Below, piece by piece: positions 44,595 to 56,038 of a stretch of 60,000 nt of DNA (the first letter of the stretch is position 1; every line of letters starts with the position of its first letter). A model generated the notes under the pieces. The model worked only from the letters and a program-made list of their open reading frames with translations. It was not told where the DNA came from and searched no databases. The translations under genes were made by a program, and so were the position numbers. The DNA is taken from positions 36,693,598-36,753,597 of the forward strand of contig CM043962.1 in assembly GCA_014529385.2 (NCBI GenBank), read 5' to 3'. This DNA is from Adiantum capillus-veneris. Lineage: Eukaryota; Streptophyta; Polypodiopsida; Polypodiales; Pteridaceae.

Positions 44595-47070
44595 AGAAAT
44601 ATTGTATTAACAACTACAAAAGGCCTCGCTCGGCTATGAGACAAACATTTCAATGCCCATGTCCATGTAGCATCATGTTGTTAATGCTAAGGTGTTTATT
44701 GGAAGTGCATACATGTCAACTTATGGGAGTTCTTGGTTTGCCTTGGCCTTGACAGTGGTTAATTTGTGAGGTCTTGGGGATGGTGTGACTTAGACTTGAG
44801 TACTAGTGACAAGTGTGAACACAATAAAAGCTTGGTAAAAGAGCAATAGACATGAATACTCAAGACAAGGCAAACAAAGATAACGAGACAAAAAACTAGA
44901 GTATGATTGATAACAGGTGAATAGTAAAATAGCTCAGTGGCTTGGCAAGGGATTTGTGAATACAAAGCATCCTATCTACAACAGACTAATGCTAGCTTGA
45001 GCTCTCATATTGCCAAGCCCACAGAATGAAGGGGTCCTCTATTTTTGTAAGTGATTTGGTGTGTGCCTCCACTCTTGGCTATGATTCCATGGTTTCTTTC
45101 TTGTTATAGCTTCGGATGGCTATCTTCATATGATTCTTGATCACTAAGGCCACGTTAACACACCTAACTCAGAGACACCAAGCCACTTGCCTTAGATTAT
45201 GCTACCAAGTGAGGGGGAGCTTAGGAACTACTAGATTAAACGACCCAAATTATAGCCAAGTTTATCCATGAAAACATCATAACCAACCATAGTTTGGACT
45301 TGGAAGCTTATAATGGCAAAAAGCTCAACAACAAAATGATGGAACAATAGACCTTGATTGCTGGTGATTACTCCTTCCTATGAGGAGTTTTCCCTTGAGA
45401 ATTCTTTGTACTCTCTAAGTGGCATTACCGATGAGCTCCCGCGGCAATGTGGCACAATGTAGTGGGATGTTAAAAATGTTGTTCACTATGGGTAATCACA
45501 ATTAGTACACCAAAATTGTTTGGTATCAAATACAAGTAGACCTGCATGTTTACTTATGTATGCTTGCATTCATAAGTAAACCTGCATGTTTACTTATGTA
45601 TGCTTGCATTCATAAGTAAACCTGCATGTTTACTTATGTATGCTTGCATTCATGGAAATGTATCCCTACATACACACATGCATGAATATATCATGGCCCT
45701 AGTTATACATGTCTACATACACCACATGTGTGTGTGTGTGTGTGTCTTTATGTGCAAATAAAGAAATTAGTACCTTAAATATTGAGTATTATATGTACAA
45801 TATCTTTCTACCCATTTTGCTTCATGCCCCACGTGTATCGAGAGAGCCAGTCAGCACAACTCGATAGTGCATAGAATCGTGCTCCTCTATCTAGGCCACG
45901 ATATGCATCATGCGACTTTCAATGGCAATTTTCCCTTTTGTGAGATGTCTTTACTTCATCACTTTGTCCTTGAAGCACCCAGATGTCTCTGTACCCTTCC
46001 GATTCACTGACGGGCTCAACCTTCCATTGTAAGTCCTGCAAAACTCCTTTACTTCATGCATTTGTTTCTGCGCATTGCATTCATGTTGGTATTGCACCCA
46101 TAATTCTCCATACCCTTCTGATTTGCTGACGGTCTCAACCTTTCATTGTAAGTCCTACATGACCCCTTTACTTTGTGTATTTGTTTTTGCGTATTGCATT
46201 CATTTTGGTATGTAGCTGGTGGTTCTATATCTTACTCCATGGAGGCCATACTCACTTGGATGTGGTAATAGTCTAACCATGGCTGATTGTGCACTACGAG
46301 GCTACTCTTTGTGTTCCTTGTCTCTACTCCCCCTTGAGTTTGTCGATTGGCTCCTCCCTTCCCTACTAAAGGTGAAGTTGGTATCTATACGAGTCAATCT
46401 CCAATTCCTTTTTGTTAGAATGATTCTTGCACTTTACCTTTGTGTAAAGACTTCCAAAACAGTATAAGCTATGTTGAGGCAAATTAAGAGACGAATACTA
46501 GTATACTTTGCCACATGTTTCTACTCAAGGTGAGGGTTCTATATCCCTCACTTAGCTTATGGTAGTTCCTTTATTTCTTTTCTTTTGAGATAATGAGATT
46601 GGGAAGTAAGGATAATACTTGTCGACTGTGGTTTGCAAGTGTTGATAGTGCCCCCACTTTGGTGCACCTTTGGTTTTTTTGGTTACGATAAGCAAACAGG
46701 GTGCTGCTAGTCTCATTTTAAAATTGTTGGCTAGCATGGCATTCCTAAATCTTGATAATAACTTATATACTTGATGAGCTAGTGGCTTGTACATGGATTT
46801 TTTTACACAAAATCTATACTCAGTCAGATCAAGTCGCTAGTGCCAGCTGCTGTCGGGTTACTGTAAGTACCCGTTAGTGAGTTTTTTGGAGTGGGACTTG
46901 TATATAACTAAAACTCATGTAAAAACTTAAAAACATTCAGCCAAATATTAAAAAAATTCAGGTTTTGGGTCATTCGGGATTCTCCATTCTTTTTTATGTA
47001 GTTTTTTGCCCTCGCTTTGCCTTCTCTATGTGTAGTCGTATCGGACGTCTCTCTGTTCGCGTCAATTTTG
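44593..47070. other. No recognisable gene; local repeats
   Basis: Contains the 40-bp repeat at 45541-45652, a short GT tract (45727-45746) and a diverged duplication of about 110 bp (45990-46095 with 46103-46213, sharing CTGACGG.CTCAACCTT.CATTG). No frame shows a domain. Confidence 0.55.
45541..45652 (+). repeat. Tandem repeat of a 40-bp unit, 2.8 copies
   Basis: Unit CCTGCATGTTTACTTATGTA followed by TGCTTGCATTCATAAGTAAA; copies at 45541, 45581 and 45621 (partial) are identical. Each junction holds ATAAGTAAAC and GTTTACTTAT around CTGCAT, a perfect 10-bp inverted repeat. Confidence 0.96.
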
Positions 47071-47261
47071 TGAAGGGGATCGGGGAGCACCACAGACGGA
47101 GAGTGAGGGAGAGAGAGAAGGAGACACACACACGATGTGGGTGGGGAGACTCAAAAGAGTGAGCAGCCCCCTATACACTTATGCTATGTATAAGGTATAC
47201 AAGTCAGTGGGCGCCCAGACACTGGGCGACCGGGCAAGGCACACACGCCTATACCCCAACA
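47071..47261 (-). repeat. Family-2 3' LTR
   Basis: 191 bp, TGAAGGGGATCG...TACCCCAACA. Contains GAGAGTGAGGGAGAGAGAGA where the other LTR has an expanded GT/GA tract. Confidence 0.92.
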
Positions 47262-47279
47262 ACCTCCCACTTAAAGGCG
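47262..47279 (-). other. Family-2 polypurine tract
   Basis: Minus strand GCCTTTAAGTGGGAGGT next to the 3' LTR; shared with the copy at 24042. Confidence 0.65.
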
Positions 47280-47340
47280 ACTGTGCCTTTAAGCAAGGGA
47301 ACCTAGTCTAAAGACTACAAAAGGTGAGAGAAAACCGCTC

Positions 47341-49170
47341 TCAATCGATGCCCACTGGCTGGCTGTGATCGTGTGCATCCGGTTGTCCTGCTCCCGTGTA
47401 AGTCCATACACCACCAGACGTACCGCACACGTACTGCAAGTATATACGCAATACCTGCATATCTCCCTCGTGCACTATGCCATCATCGGTCAACAAACGA
47501 CTGACAACCCCAACTGCAAATGCTCCCACTGCAGCTGCGATATCCGGTCTCAAGATCAGCATCTCATTCATGAGACCACCGAATGTCGATGCAATGCTAG
47601 CGGGCCCTGCTAGCTCTACGGAGCATGCATCAACATATATATCCCTGGCAATAGGCATCTCTGGCTGACAAGGCGTGTCAGCCACATGCATCTCCTGACT
47701 GTCCGCAAAAGACGCATCAACCTGTCGTGCAACCTCAGAGCAAACCAACTGCTCTAGGTGTCTGCTGGAAGACATATCCTGCACAACTATATCCCCATGC
47801 TCATTGTCGAGCATAGAAAGGAATGATTGCATAATCGCTGACGTCTCAGCCTCCTCTGCAATCATCCACTGCAAACATGACCACTCAATCTGCTGTGACT
47901 CACTAGAGCTCTCATGCTCTAACTCCGTATGCATAGACTCTTGCACAACGCCCTCCTGTCGTGACTCACTAGAGCAAGACCACTCTACCTGTCTATCCTG
48001 CATAGAAGTATCTTGCACAACTGACTCTCTGCTTTGCTCAGTCACTAGCAAAGCATGCATGTCTGACTCTGTCACCTCTCTGTGTGACTGCTCAAGTTGT
48101 GCCCCAACTATGTGCACAACGAGCTCACTACTCTGCACTCCATGCAAAGCATCCTGCAACCCACAAGCAAAAGAGACTCGCCTGCTCTCTTGCTCTCTAC
48201 CTGGCTGCGTAATCACAGAGACAACACCGTCTCTCACGTGATCCACATGCAATGGGTAACCTGTACCACTCCTGGCACCTCTCGCAATCACTCGCGAACC
48301 CAAATGCATCACAAAATCTCGCTCTCGTAGTGAAATCTGACATCCACAATCTCTAAGCTGACCAATCGAGATCAGACTCACTGTCAAATCTGGTACATAG
48401 CACACATTTCGTAACAAGTAAGATGCACCACTTGGTAATGACAGTCTCACATCTCCTGCACCTACTATCGCATGCACCGATCCATCAGTAAAACGTACAC
48501 TGCCAAGCATCCCACTAGAATAGCTACAAAACCATTCACGATGCGGCGTGACATGAAACATAGCATCTGCGTCTAGCAACCACTGCGAAGGGAGTGCACT
48601 ATCCACATGTATAGCATCTCGTGCATAGCTCGAGGTAAAAGTGACATCCCCGTCACTAGTATACTCCGACACTACATGTGCCTCAACTGTCAAAGCAACT
48701 GAGTCCATGGCATCACTACATACATCTCTGAGACTGCCATGTCTCCTACGATGTCACATACGACGAAAACAACGTCGTCTAACGTGTCTAGAATGACCAC
48801 AATACCAACATGTCGCCTGTCGGCGTGCTCGTGAATGTACATGTCTCACACAAGTCCGTGATGACTCAAATCTATCATACATATCATGTAATATGCGCCA
48901 AAGTGCTCTCGAAGTAGTCTCATACATAACAAGAGCATATACAGATTCAGCAAGGTGCAAAGAGAGCGTAGATAGTGCCATCTCCTCTAGCTCTTGCCAC
49001 TAATCGTCAGACATGTTTGAAGGTCTATCTGCATCACCACTCAATGGTCGATGCAACCCTCGCTGTGTCAATGCATCAAGCATACACTCTCTCCATGCTG
49101 CAAAGTCTGACCCATCAAACATGCACATTTCGGAGAGATCATAATCTGAGCGATCACCTGTCTCTGCCAT
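47341..49170 (-). pseudogene. Family-2 polyprotein: short gag, zinc knuckle, protease-like, unfamiliar region, RNase H scrap
   Basis: I start it at the ATG at 49170 (MAETGDRSDYDLSEM). MFDGSDFAAWRECMLDALTQ matches the opening of copia gag; a TAG (49000-49002) interrupts it, then the same frame gives MALSTLSLHLAESVYALVMY and ALWRILHDMYDRFESS, a UBN2-type core shortened by a large internal deletion. Zinc knuckle CWYCGHSRHVRRRC. A TGA (48754) follows CFRRM; CGA to TGA is likely. The frame then opens for 455 codons: SQWLLDADAMFHVTPHREWF (41-60), where the catalytic triplet is D-A-D rather than D-S/T-G, then YLLRNVCYVPDLTVSLISIG. About 200 residues rich in Ser, Glu and Gln follow, without known domain. 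The end, LRPDIAAAVG and VLRIYLQYVCGTSGGVWTY, is the RT/RNase H junction of copia. Confidence 0.82.
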
Positions 49171-50440
49171 GAGCACAATGTAGCAAACTAGAAAGCAAAA
49201 CCACCTCACCAACAACACCTGGAAACTGTCTACAAATATGGCCAGAAACACAATGTAAAACCTGTGAGACACACTCCAAAATAGAGCTCCCGCAATGTCA
49301 ATACAAGCCTCGCATGCTCTAGTATCACACTGCAATCTGTGAGCTAATCACCAAGCCCACACTGTGCGGTATCGATGCATACACACGCATAAATCTCCCA
49401 CCTGCAGAGAACACCACACGCAAATGCTGAGTGCAACCTGCATCTCTACCTAGATCGCATAAATGATACGGATAAAACTCCTGGGAAAATTTCGCCAGAG
49501 TTTCGACGCACAATGGCTATCAACACAAAATAACCATTGTCCTGCAAGCTCAATACAATGAGCAATCAATGCGCATCAAACTACACTCAACATACATCAA
49601 CGGAGTGACCGCGCATAAGCAAACGCCAAAAGATTTGCAATCCGAAAACTTGATCAATGCGAAAACAATGCTCTCAAGAGAGCTCACCGGCACTTGAAAG
49701 TGCTCGTCAAAATGCATGTATAATGGGCATCAATCATGCGCCATAACCATATGCAAACCATCCGCAAAGACCATGAATCCAAGCACAAAATCACTGCCAA
49801 AGTATCCTGTGAAAACCAGTGAAAGAAGCTCCACCTGTGTGCTCCAAAAAACTGCGTCTCTCAAGAGACCGCCTCGATGGTGTGTAAACGCCTCCGTACT
49901 TCGTTGCCCAAGTCTACCAAAAACCCTCAAACCACAAGCTTAACACAAGCTGCAATTGCATCTTCAGCTGAGAATTTATGCACTCAACTTCAAGCATCTC
50001 CCGTGCTTCCAAAAGTGCATCAAACTCGCACACAATGCGACAACAAAAAATCTGGAATTTCTGTATACAGTCAGTCTGAGTTGAATATCAGCAAAACGGT
50101 GAGGAATTTGCAAAAAGTTTCTTCTGCAAAGTTGTAGACCACGTCAAAACGGATCGGCAGCATGGACAGAATTCTCAGATTTGCATTCTACAAGGAGAAA
50201 AACGAATCTGAAAACTGTGCTGCTGCGCACACAGTTTTAGGGCAGCACCTTCACTTACACACAATCTTCCACACTCCTTTCTGAGCTTCCACAAGAGCAT
50301 ACATCACTCTCAACTGAGCTCACAAGCTCCCATTGCATTCTCACAAAGCTTCCAAGCTTTCTTAATCTCTCTACCGTCGAGAGCGAGCGAGCTATCGCCT
50401 CGAAGCTCTCAAAGCCGTCGTGCTCTCAGCGGTCACCATA
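49171..50440 (-). other. Family-2 untranslated leader
   Basis: About 1.27 kb between primer site and ATG, with no domain in any frame. Rich in AAAA/CCAAA words on the plus strand and unusually long compared with the leader of the family-1 element (under 350 bp). It may hold the packaging signal; that is inference. Confidence 0.6.
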
Positions 50441-50452
50441 GCTCTGATACCA
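50441..50452 (-). other. Family-2 primer-binding site
   Basis: The minus strand reads TGGTATCAGAGC exactly, two bases from the 5' LTR. Confidence 0.93.
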
Positions 50453-50454
50453 AT

Positions 50455-50486
50455 TGAAGGGGATCGGGGAGCACCACAGACGGAGA

Positions 50487-50535
<49 letters not shown>

Positions 50536-50675
50536 AGACACACACACGATGTGGGTGGGGAGACTCAAAAGAGTGAGCATCCCCCTATACACTTATGCTA
50601 TGTATAAGGTATACAAGTCAGTGGGTGCCCAGACTCTAGGCGGCCGGGCAAGGCACAGACACCTATACCCCAACA
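50455..50675 (-). repeat. Family-2 5' LTR with expanded microsatellite
   Basis: 221 bp. Same ends as the 191-bp 3' LTR; the extra 30 bp is a (GT)n(GA)n block at 50488-50533. Confidence 0.92.
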
Positions 50676-50680
50676 TTTTT

Positions 50681-51619
50681 CACATACCAGCGTGTAGAAT
50701 CAATTTTGATCATCTTCAGCGGTCTTGACAGACATTTTTCAAGCTTTTTCCAAGATTTAAAGTGCACCAATTGGAGTTGCGCTCTTCAAGTTACGACTAG
50801 TTCTCTACAGGGTTATGGCTATGGCAGCCTAGTGGCAAATTGCGTGCAGACAGATTGGGAGGGCATGTATCTATGGCTTGTGGAGTTAATGTTGAAATTA
50901 TGGGTTTGTGGTGTTCAATTGTGAAAGGGTAGGCCCTTGTCTTCATATGCATTGGTCGGTGTGTGTTGTAAATCCGTGCTTTGACAGGGTTTTGCTCCTC
51001 ATGTGGTTATATTGGCTAATTGAGTGTGATAAATAACAACGAGCCTCTGATCTCATATACAATAGGATGTTTCTCTCAAAAGGATTGGATGATGATGATG
51101 ATAACATGTTGCTATCAAACTTAATTTGTTTATGGAAACGAGTCATCGTGGGTCTGTTTCCATCAACTGATTATGGTAGGTTCTAATGCATACGATGAAA
51201 ACATAAATGAGGTACATGAATCTATAATTGTGTATTACTTGGACATTGACTCAAATCATACACTTGGTTTACTATGTTAGTCATCTGAGTTTACTTGGAC
51301 ATTGACTCGAAGCATACACTTGGTTTACTATGTTAGTCATCTGAGTTTGAGCATGGCCTTGATAAGTTTTGCAGTGACCTACTAACATGGTGCACTATAA
51401 CTTGTTGATGTTGCTTCGGATGCTAGTATGCTTTCATGACTAGTTTATTATGAGAGATTATTATAGTTGAGGTTTTTTTGTATCTTAATATAACACACAC
51501 ACACATAATGAGCACCTATAAAACTAGCCCACTTTCTTTCTTTCTCACCCAGCTTTTGAATGGTCTCTTGTGCTTGTTTGCCGGATCCCTTGGTCTTGCT
51601 ACTTCTTTCTCCCCCTAAT

Positions 51620-51621
<2 letters not shown>
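50681..51621. other. No recognisable gene; 56-bp tandem duplication
   Basis: ACTTGGACATTGACTC.. to ..GTCATCTGAGTTT is repeated at 51237 and 51293 with two or three differences. Otherwise nothing. Confidence 0.6.

Positions 51622-51707
<86 letters not shown>
51622..51707. repeat. Microsatellite (CT)n
   Basis: About 43 CT units, 108 bp before the gypsy B 5' LTR. Confidence 0.97.
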
Positions 51708-51709
<2 letters not shown>

Positions 51710-51815
51710 GTGAGAAGCATGACATTTAATTTTTATGGGGTACAAGGTGTGTGCTAAAGGATGAACTTGGATCTGGAGTGTTACATCCCACATGATGCCC
51801 TTACAGGTGCCAACT

Positions 51816-53369
51816 TGTCATAAAAACTAGTATTAATTCTCTTAAATGATTTTCTAATGGTAAACTGATCATTTAATATGGGGAAGTACGAGGGGAATAA
51901 AAGCTAGAATATTGGTAAGGCTGCCAGACCGGTTTCTGCAAGGATCCAAAGGAGAGAAAATAGGCATCCAAAGGGGGGCAATCTGCAAAAGAGCAATGTG
52001 TATCACTGGAGCTTAAACGACCTAAGGTTCAGCTCCATTAAGACTTCCATAGGCTAAGGTTCCAAAATTTCAATTGAAAAGTTCAACTGCTCAAAGCTCG
52101 GAAAATTGGATGGTGGAGAGAAGACTCAAAAGTCTTCCCACATCCCTATCAAGGAGGAGGCGAGCCCTAAGAGTAGGGGAGGAGAGAGAAACGCACACAC
52201 ACACACACACATACTACAAAGCTTCCCCCAAAGGGAATAGTGGACACATGGCAAGCTCCTAGGCCAGTTGCCCCCAATCTCCCCTCAAATCCTATTGGAT
52301 GGCCATAGAGGCGGACCAATGAGAATTAGGCTAGAGTAAAATTATTCTAATCAATTAAATAATGCTTGATAAAAGAACCAATAGAAATTAAGCTCCCTAA
52401 AAGACTATTGGACAGTCTACCAAGGGGTCCAATGAGCATCCAACAGCCCAATGGCTTGCCTGATTCCTATTGGCCAGAAGAATAAAAGGTCTAATGAGAG
52501 TTTAGATGAATTATTTAATTACCTAAAACTCTCTCAAAAGGGGAAAGGGGGACACATGTCACAAGGCTATCAATTATGCTTCTAATTTGTGATTGGCTAA
52601 GCTTTGCAGGAGCCAATGGGAAGCCAGGATGACTATTTTGCAAGAGGGGCCGACCAAGAAGAGAGAGAGGCTGCATTTTATTCAAACACAATGCTACACA
52701 CACACACACAACTCATGTGTGCAAGAAGAACTCCATCTCCTTCTCCAAGCATTGAGAAGTAGAGGCCTACACCAAAAACTCTTGGCTATGGAATGCAAAT
52801 CCAACCAAGAGCCAAGCTTCAATGGCATGCTCATCTCCTCTACCATGCTAATTACTAAGCTAAGCTATGCTATTAGAGTGATTATGTGAGGAGAATACTT
52901 CTTTCTCGTAAGATACATCTTCTTCCTCTCAATCATCCTCATTCCCTGCTAGCTCTCACCATTTTTGAATGTGTGTGAGGTCTTGGGACTGAGGCTAGGG
53001 ACACTAGGTGTGTTTTTCAAGCATAATTTGGTGCATGAAGCTTCCATCTTCATCGCACCAACGAGTTTTGTCAAGGAACACAAGAATTCTATTGTACAAA
53101 AGTCTCCTTTGATGGGAGAAGCTATAATACGAAGCCTTTATCGAGGCGGGACCGGATCCATGTAAATCCGGTCCTCAATTGTTGTCAATTGTTCTATTTC
53201 TCTCTCTTTTCAAGTATTGTCAGTGCCAAATTAACTAGGTGTAAATTGCTATGTTGCTTTCTCAAATTAAGTACTCTCTCTATGCTCATTAGGAACTTGT
53301 TCTTAATGAAATGCTCACTATGTTATCAATTTCCGCTACACACAAGTTATTAGTGCATTAAATGTTACA
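51816..53369 (+). repeat. Gypsy B 5' LTR
   Basis: TGTCATAAAAAC...AAATGTTACA, 1554 bp, matching the solo LTR at 27901-29531 end to end. It contains a CCAAT-box-rich block (52270-52475), a short CA tract (52195-52212) and a conserved GACCGG.TCCATGTAAATCCGG block near 53150. Confidence 0.93.
52270..52475. promoter_or_regulatory. Cluster of CCAAT/ATTGG boxes in the LTR
   Basis: Eight CCAAT or ATTGG pentamers in about 200 bp: CCCAATC, CTATTGGATG, GACCAATGAG, AACCAATAG, CTATTGGACAG, TCCAATGAGC, CCCAATGGC and CTATTGGCC. Most are preserved in the solo LTR. CCAAT boxes bind NF-Y complexes in plants; promoter activity here is inference. Confidence 0.5.
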
Positions 53370-53370
53370 T

Positions 53371-53382
53371 TGGGATCGGAGC
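53371..53382 (+). other. Gypsy B primer-binding site, degenerate
   Basis: TGGGATCGGAGC, two mismatches to TGGTATCAGAGC, one base after the LTR end. Confidence 0.75.
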
Positions 53383-53781
53383 TATTGGTTTATCTTTTCT
53401 TGCTCAAGAAGAGAGGGCCTCAAGATTGATACAAATGGTTGGTGTTATTAATTGAAAAAGAGTAAGTAGAATAGGTTTTTTTCATCCTTGAAGCACGTCT
53501 GCCTTATGCATATAACGAGGATATCGTCGAGAGCTATGGACTTAATAATGGAGTCCTACGGGGCTTGCCTATGGCTTAACCATTATTGAGCTGTTAGAAG
53601 CTTGACAGGAACTGGTGTTTTCTTGGCTTTGTTAAACCCTCTCTTCTATTTTTGGCAATTAATAATATTTGAGCCACAGGTATAGATGCTTGAGTGCTTA
53701 TCTTTGAAGGTAAAGAGGAGTAGCAACTAGGGCTTGAAGTGCTAAAGTACAAGTAAAACGTTACACCTAAAATTTTCTAGT

Positions 53782-55310
53782 ATGGCTGACAAGCGAAAAG
53801 ATATTGAAATGAATGTTGATAGCTTTGATTTTGCTAATGAAAGAGCAACTAATGATTCCCCTATGCTTATGAACTATCTTGTTTCTAAGCTTCAACAAGC
53901 CCTGGTCAATCCGTCCCTCCAAGGTGAAGTGCTACAGCAATTGCGCACCCATGGTATTCTCCAAACTCCCCATCAAGAAGAGAGAGCATCTATGAAATCT
54001 CCTGGTGAGACTTCCAAAAGAGGACTTTCTCCGATAAGGGAAGAAGAGGAGGATCCGTACGAAGGGCTCAAAAACTTACTACTCGTAAGACATCTCCCTC
54101 CCAAAGGAGAACCCAAGTTTCAACGGTAGAGCCCCTACCGAAAGAATGAGAAAGAAGTGAGTCTCTTGCCACCTTGGTGGTGGAGATGGATCCACGAAGA
54201 CAACAGGAAAAACGCTCTCCAATACCCTTTAAACGGGAAGACCATCGCATACTTCTCTACACCATAATTCAAAGAGGAAAGAGAGGAAAACAAGAGAAGA
54301 AAAAGGTGAGAAAGAGCTCACCCTCTTCTCCATCTTCTTCATCCTATTCCTCTTTTGAAGAAAGTGATGGTGCAGACAAGGAGGAACAAGGGAAGAAAAA
54401 GGCGAGAAAGAGGTCACCCTCTTCTCCATCCTCCTCATACTCTTCCTCTTCTGAAGAAAGCGATGGTGCATCTCTCGAAACACCCAAAAGAAGAGGCCAT
54501 AGGAAATCCTATGATGTCTGGAAAAGGTCATCCAAGGTTAAAAGGTTCAAAGAGGGAGGAAAGAACGTCTCTTTCCTTACCTACGATTGCACCTTTGGTG
54601 CTACGGACAAAGTCTTGGCCTTTATCCAACAATTCGATGCGACGTTTGGAGATGAGGGCTTTAGTCATGTAGCCATGCATTTTCAAAAGTTTGCCAGGCA
54701 ATGGTGGTCTAGCCTACAAGCAAACAGTCAAGCTCCACGAACATGGAAAGCTTTAAGAGCTTCCATCATGAAGCAGTTTTTGGCTACCGATGCCAAAGAC
54801 AAAGTACTCACTGAATGGCGAAGCTTGAAGCTCTCTCCCTACGAATCTATTCACAAACATGTAGACAAGTTTTGGGATTTACATCTCAAAGCCACTGTCT
54901 TCAAAAACATGGATTCTGGTGAGCAAAAACAAAAAATTTGTGCGGGTTTAACTGAGGATATGGAATATGTTAACTCCCAAAGGCCACGCACCATATCTGC
55001 GGTCATACACCATACCATGGTGGCTTCAAGAATCAACTTCCAACAAGGGGCTAAGATAAATCTTAAGCGCACAAAAAACAAGGGATGTAAGGAGCCTAAG
55101 GGAAAGGACAACGTCCAAAAGCCTCCCAAAGGCAACGCCAACAACAACAAAGCTAAGGAGAAGGGAGTTTATAAAAGCAAAAATAAACTCTCTTTTGAAG
55201 AGTTAGAATGTTATCAAAAAGATAATTGTTGTTTCAAGTGCGGGGAGTAAGGGCATGCCTATCGTGCTTGTCCCCACAAGAATACACGTAATGAGCCTCC
55301 TAGAGCTACC
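53782..55310 (+). pseudogene. Gypsy B gag, interrupted
   Basis: MADKRKDIEMNVDSFDFANE starts at 53782; the first frame stops at 54127-54129. The second frame (54174-55250) gives a Lys/Ser-rich stretch in which SPSSPSSS.YSS.EESDGA occurs twice in tandem (once in gypsy A), then the capsid domain: TFGATDKVLAFIQQFDATFG, HVAMHFQKFARQWWSSLQAN and KHVDKFWDLHLKATVFKNM. The zinc knuckle CCFKCGE is cut by TAA where gypsy A has CAA (Gln), followed by GHAYRACP. Relative to gypsy A it lacks six residues before HVAMH. Gag would package element RNA; this stop removes the second half of the knuckle from the product. Confidence 0.9.
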
Positions 55311-56038
55311 TTGGTCGAAATTCAAGAAGAGGATGCTCATCACAAAGGATCTCCTCTATGCCATGCTTGGGGAAAGGTAAGAGAACATGATGCTTTCATT
55401 CTCTTTGACTCTGATTCTACTTACAATTTCATATCCACAGAGTTGGCCACCAAGCTAGGCATCCAAGCCTATGAGATGGGAGATGTCCTACCTGCCGATG
55501 GTGCTTTCAAGGGGCAAGAAGCCTTAGAAACTCCCTTAATTGGGGAATTGAGGCTCCATGTTTGAAGCTATGTGGACAAGGATTTCTTCATCTCTCCTCT
55601 CAAGCATGAGGATGTAATCCTAGGGGCACAATTGTTTGATCGCATGGCTTCCAATGTTAAATTCCCTGAAAGGCAAATCTACTTTAGGTTTAGGGAAAAG
55701 GATATGTACATAGATGCTAAGGAGTTGGGTAGCACCATACCCATTGTACATAAGCAAGCTTTCAATAAGTCAATAAAGAGCTTTATTTTCGTGTACATGA
55801 TTTCTACTAAAGATTCTCAAAATGAACCTAATGTTTTAGCAAAAGAAGATATAACCAATCAAAGGGAATTAGAGTTATCCAATTTCCTCAAGGGATTCCA
55901 ATATGTTTTTATTGACTACATCCCTTGTGAGCTACCTCCCAACAAGGGGATGATGACCATGCAATTGAACTTCTTCCAGGAAGCTCACTGCCTAATAAAC
56001 CTCCTTATCGAGTTTCTCAAGCTCAACAAGAGGAGATT
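55311..56038 (+). pseudogene. Gypsy B protease and linker, degenerate
   Basis: REHDAFILFDSDSTYNFIST (about 55380-55440) is the retropepsin site with D-S-D in place of D-S-G. ELATKLGIQAYEMGDV follows, as in gypsy A. A stop at 55563-55565 separates the linker frame (55572-56117), which contains DVILGAQLFDRMASNVKFPE and LPPNKGMMTMQLN; it shifts near 55980 into the RT frame. Dead. Confidence 0.82.

Larger units (their letters stand above)
47071..50675 (-). mobile_element. Family-2 non-autonomous copia-like element with both LTRs
   Basis: 3605 bp on the minus strand. LTRs at 47071-47261 and 50455-50675, PBS at 50441-50452, polypurine tract next to the left LTR. Flanks are TTTTG (47066-47070) and TTTTT (50676-50680), an imperfect 5-bp duplication. 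Inside is one reading register (49170 to 47341) with two stops, encoding gag, zinc knuckle, protease-like domain and a long unfamiliar region, then a scrap of copia RT/RNase H. Integrase and the RT core are absent. It must rely on enzymes of another copia element. Related copies: 1-1743 and 23892-27310. Confidence 0.85.

Noticed and set aside
41840-46560. Similar GGTGAGGG..T.T.TCCCT phrases near 41920 and 46530 as a possible LTR pair
   Set aside because: The similarity covers only about 25 bases; no TG...CA edges, primer site or coding domains lie between them.
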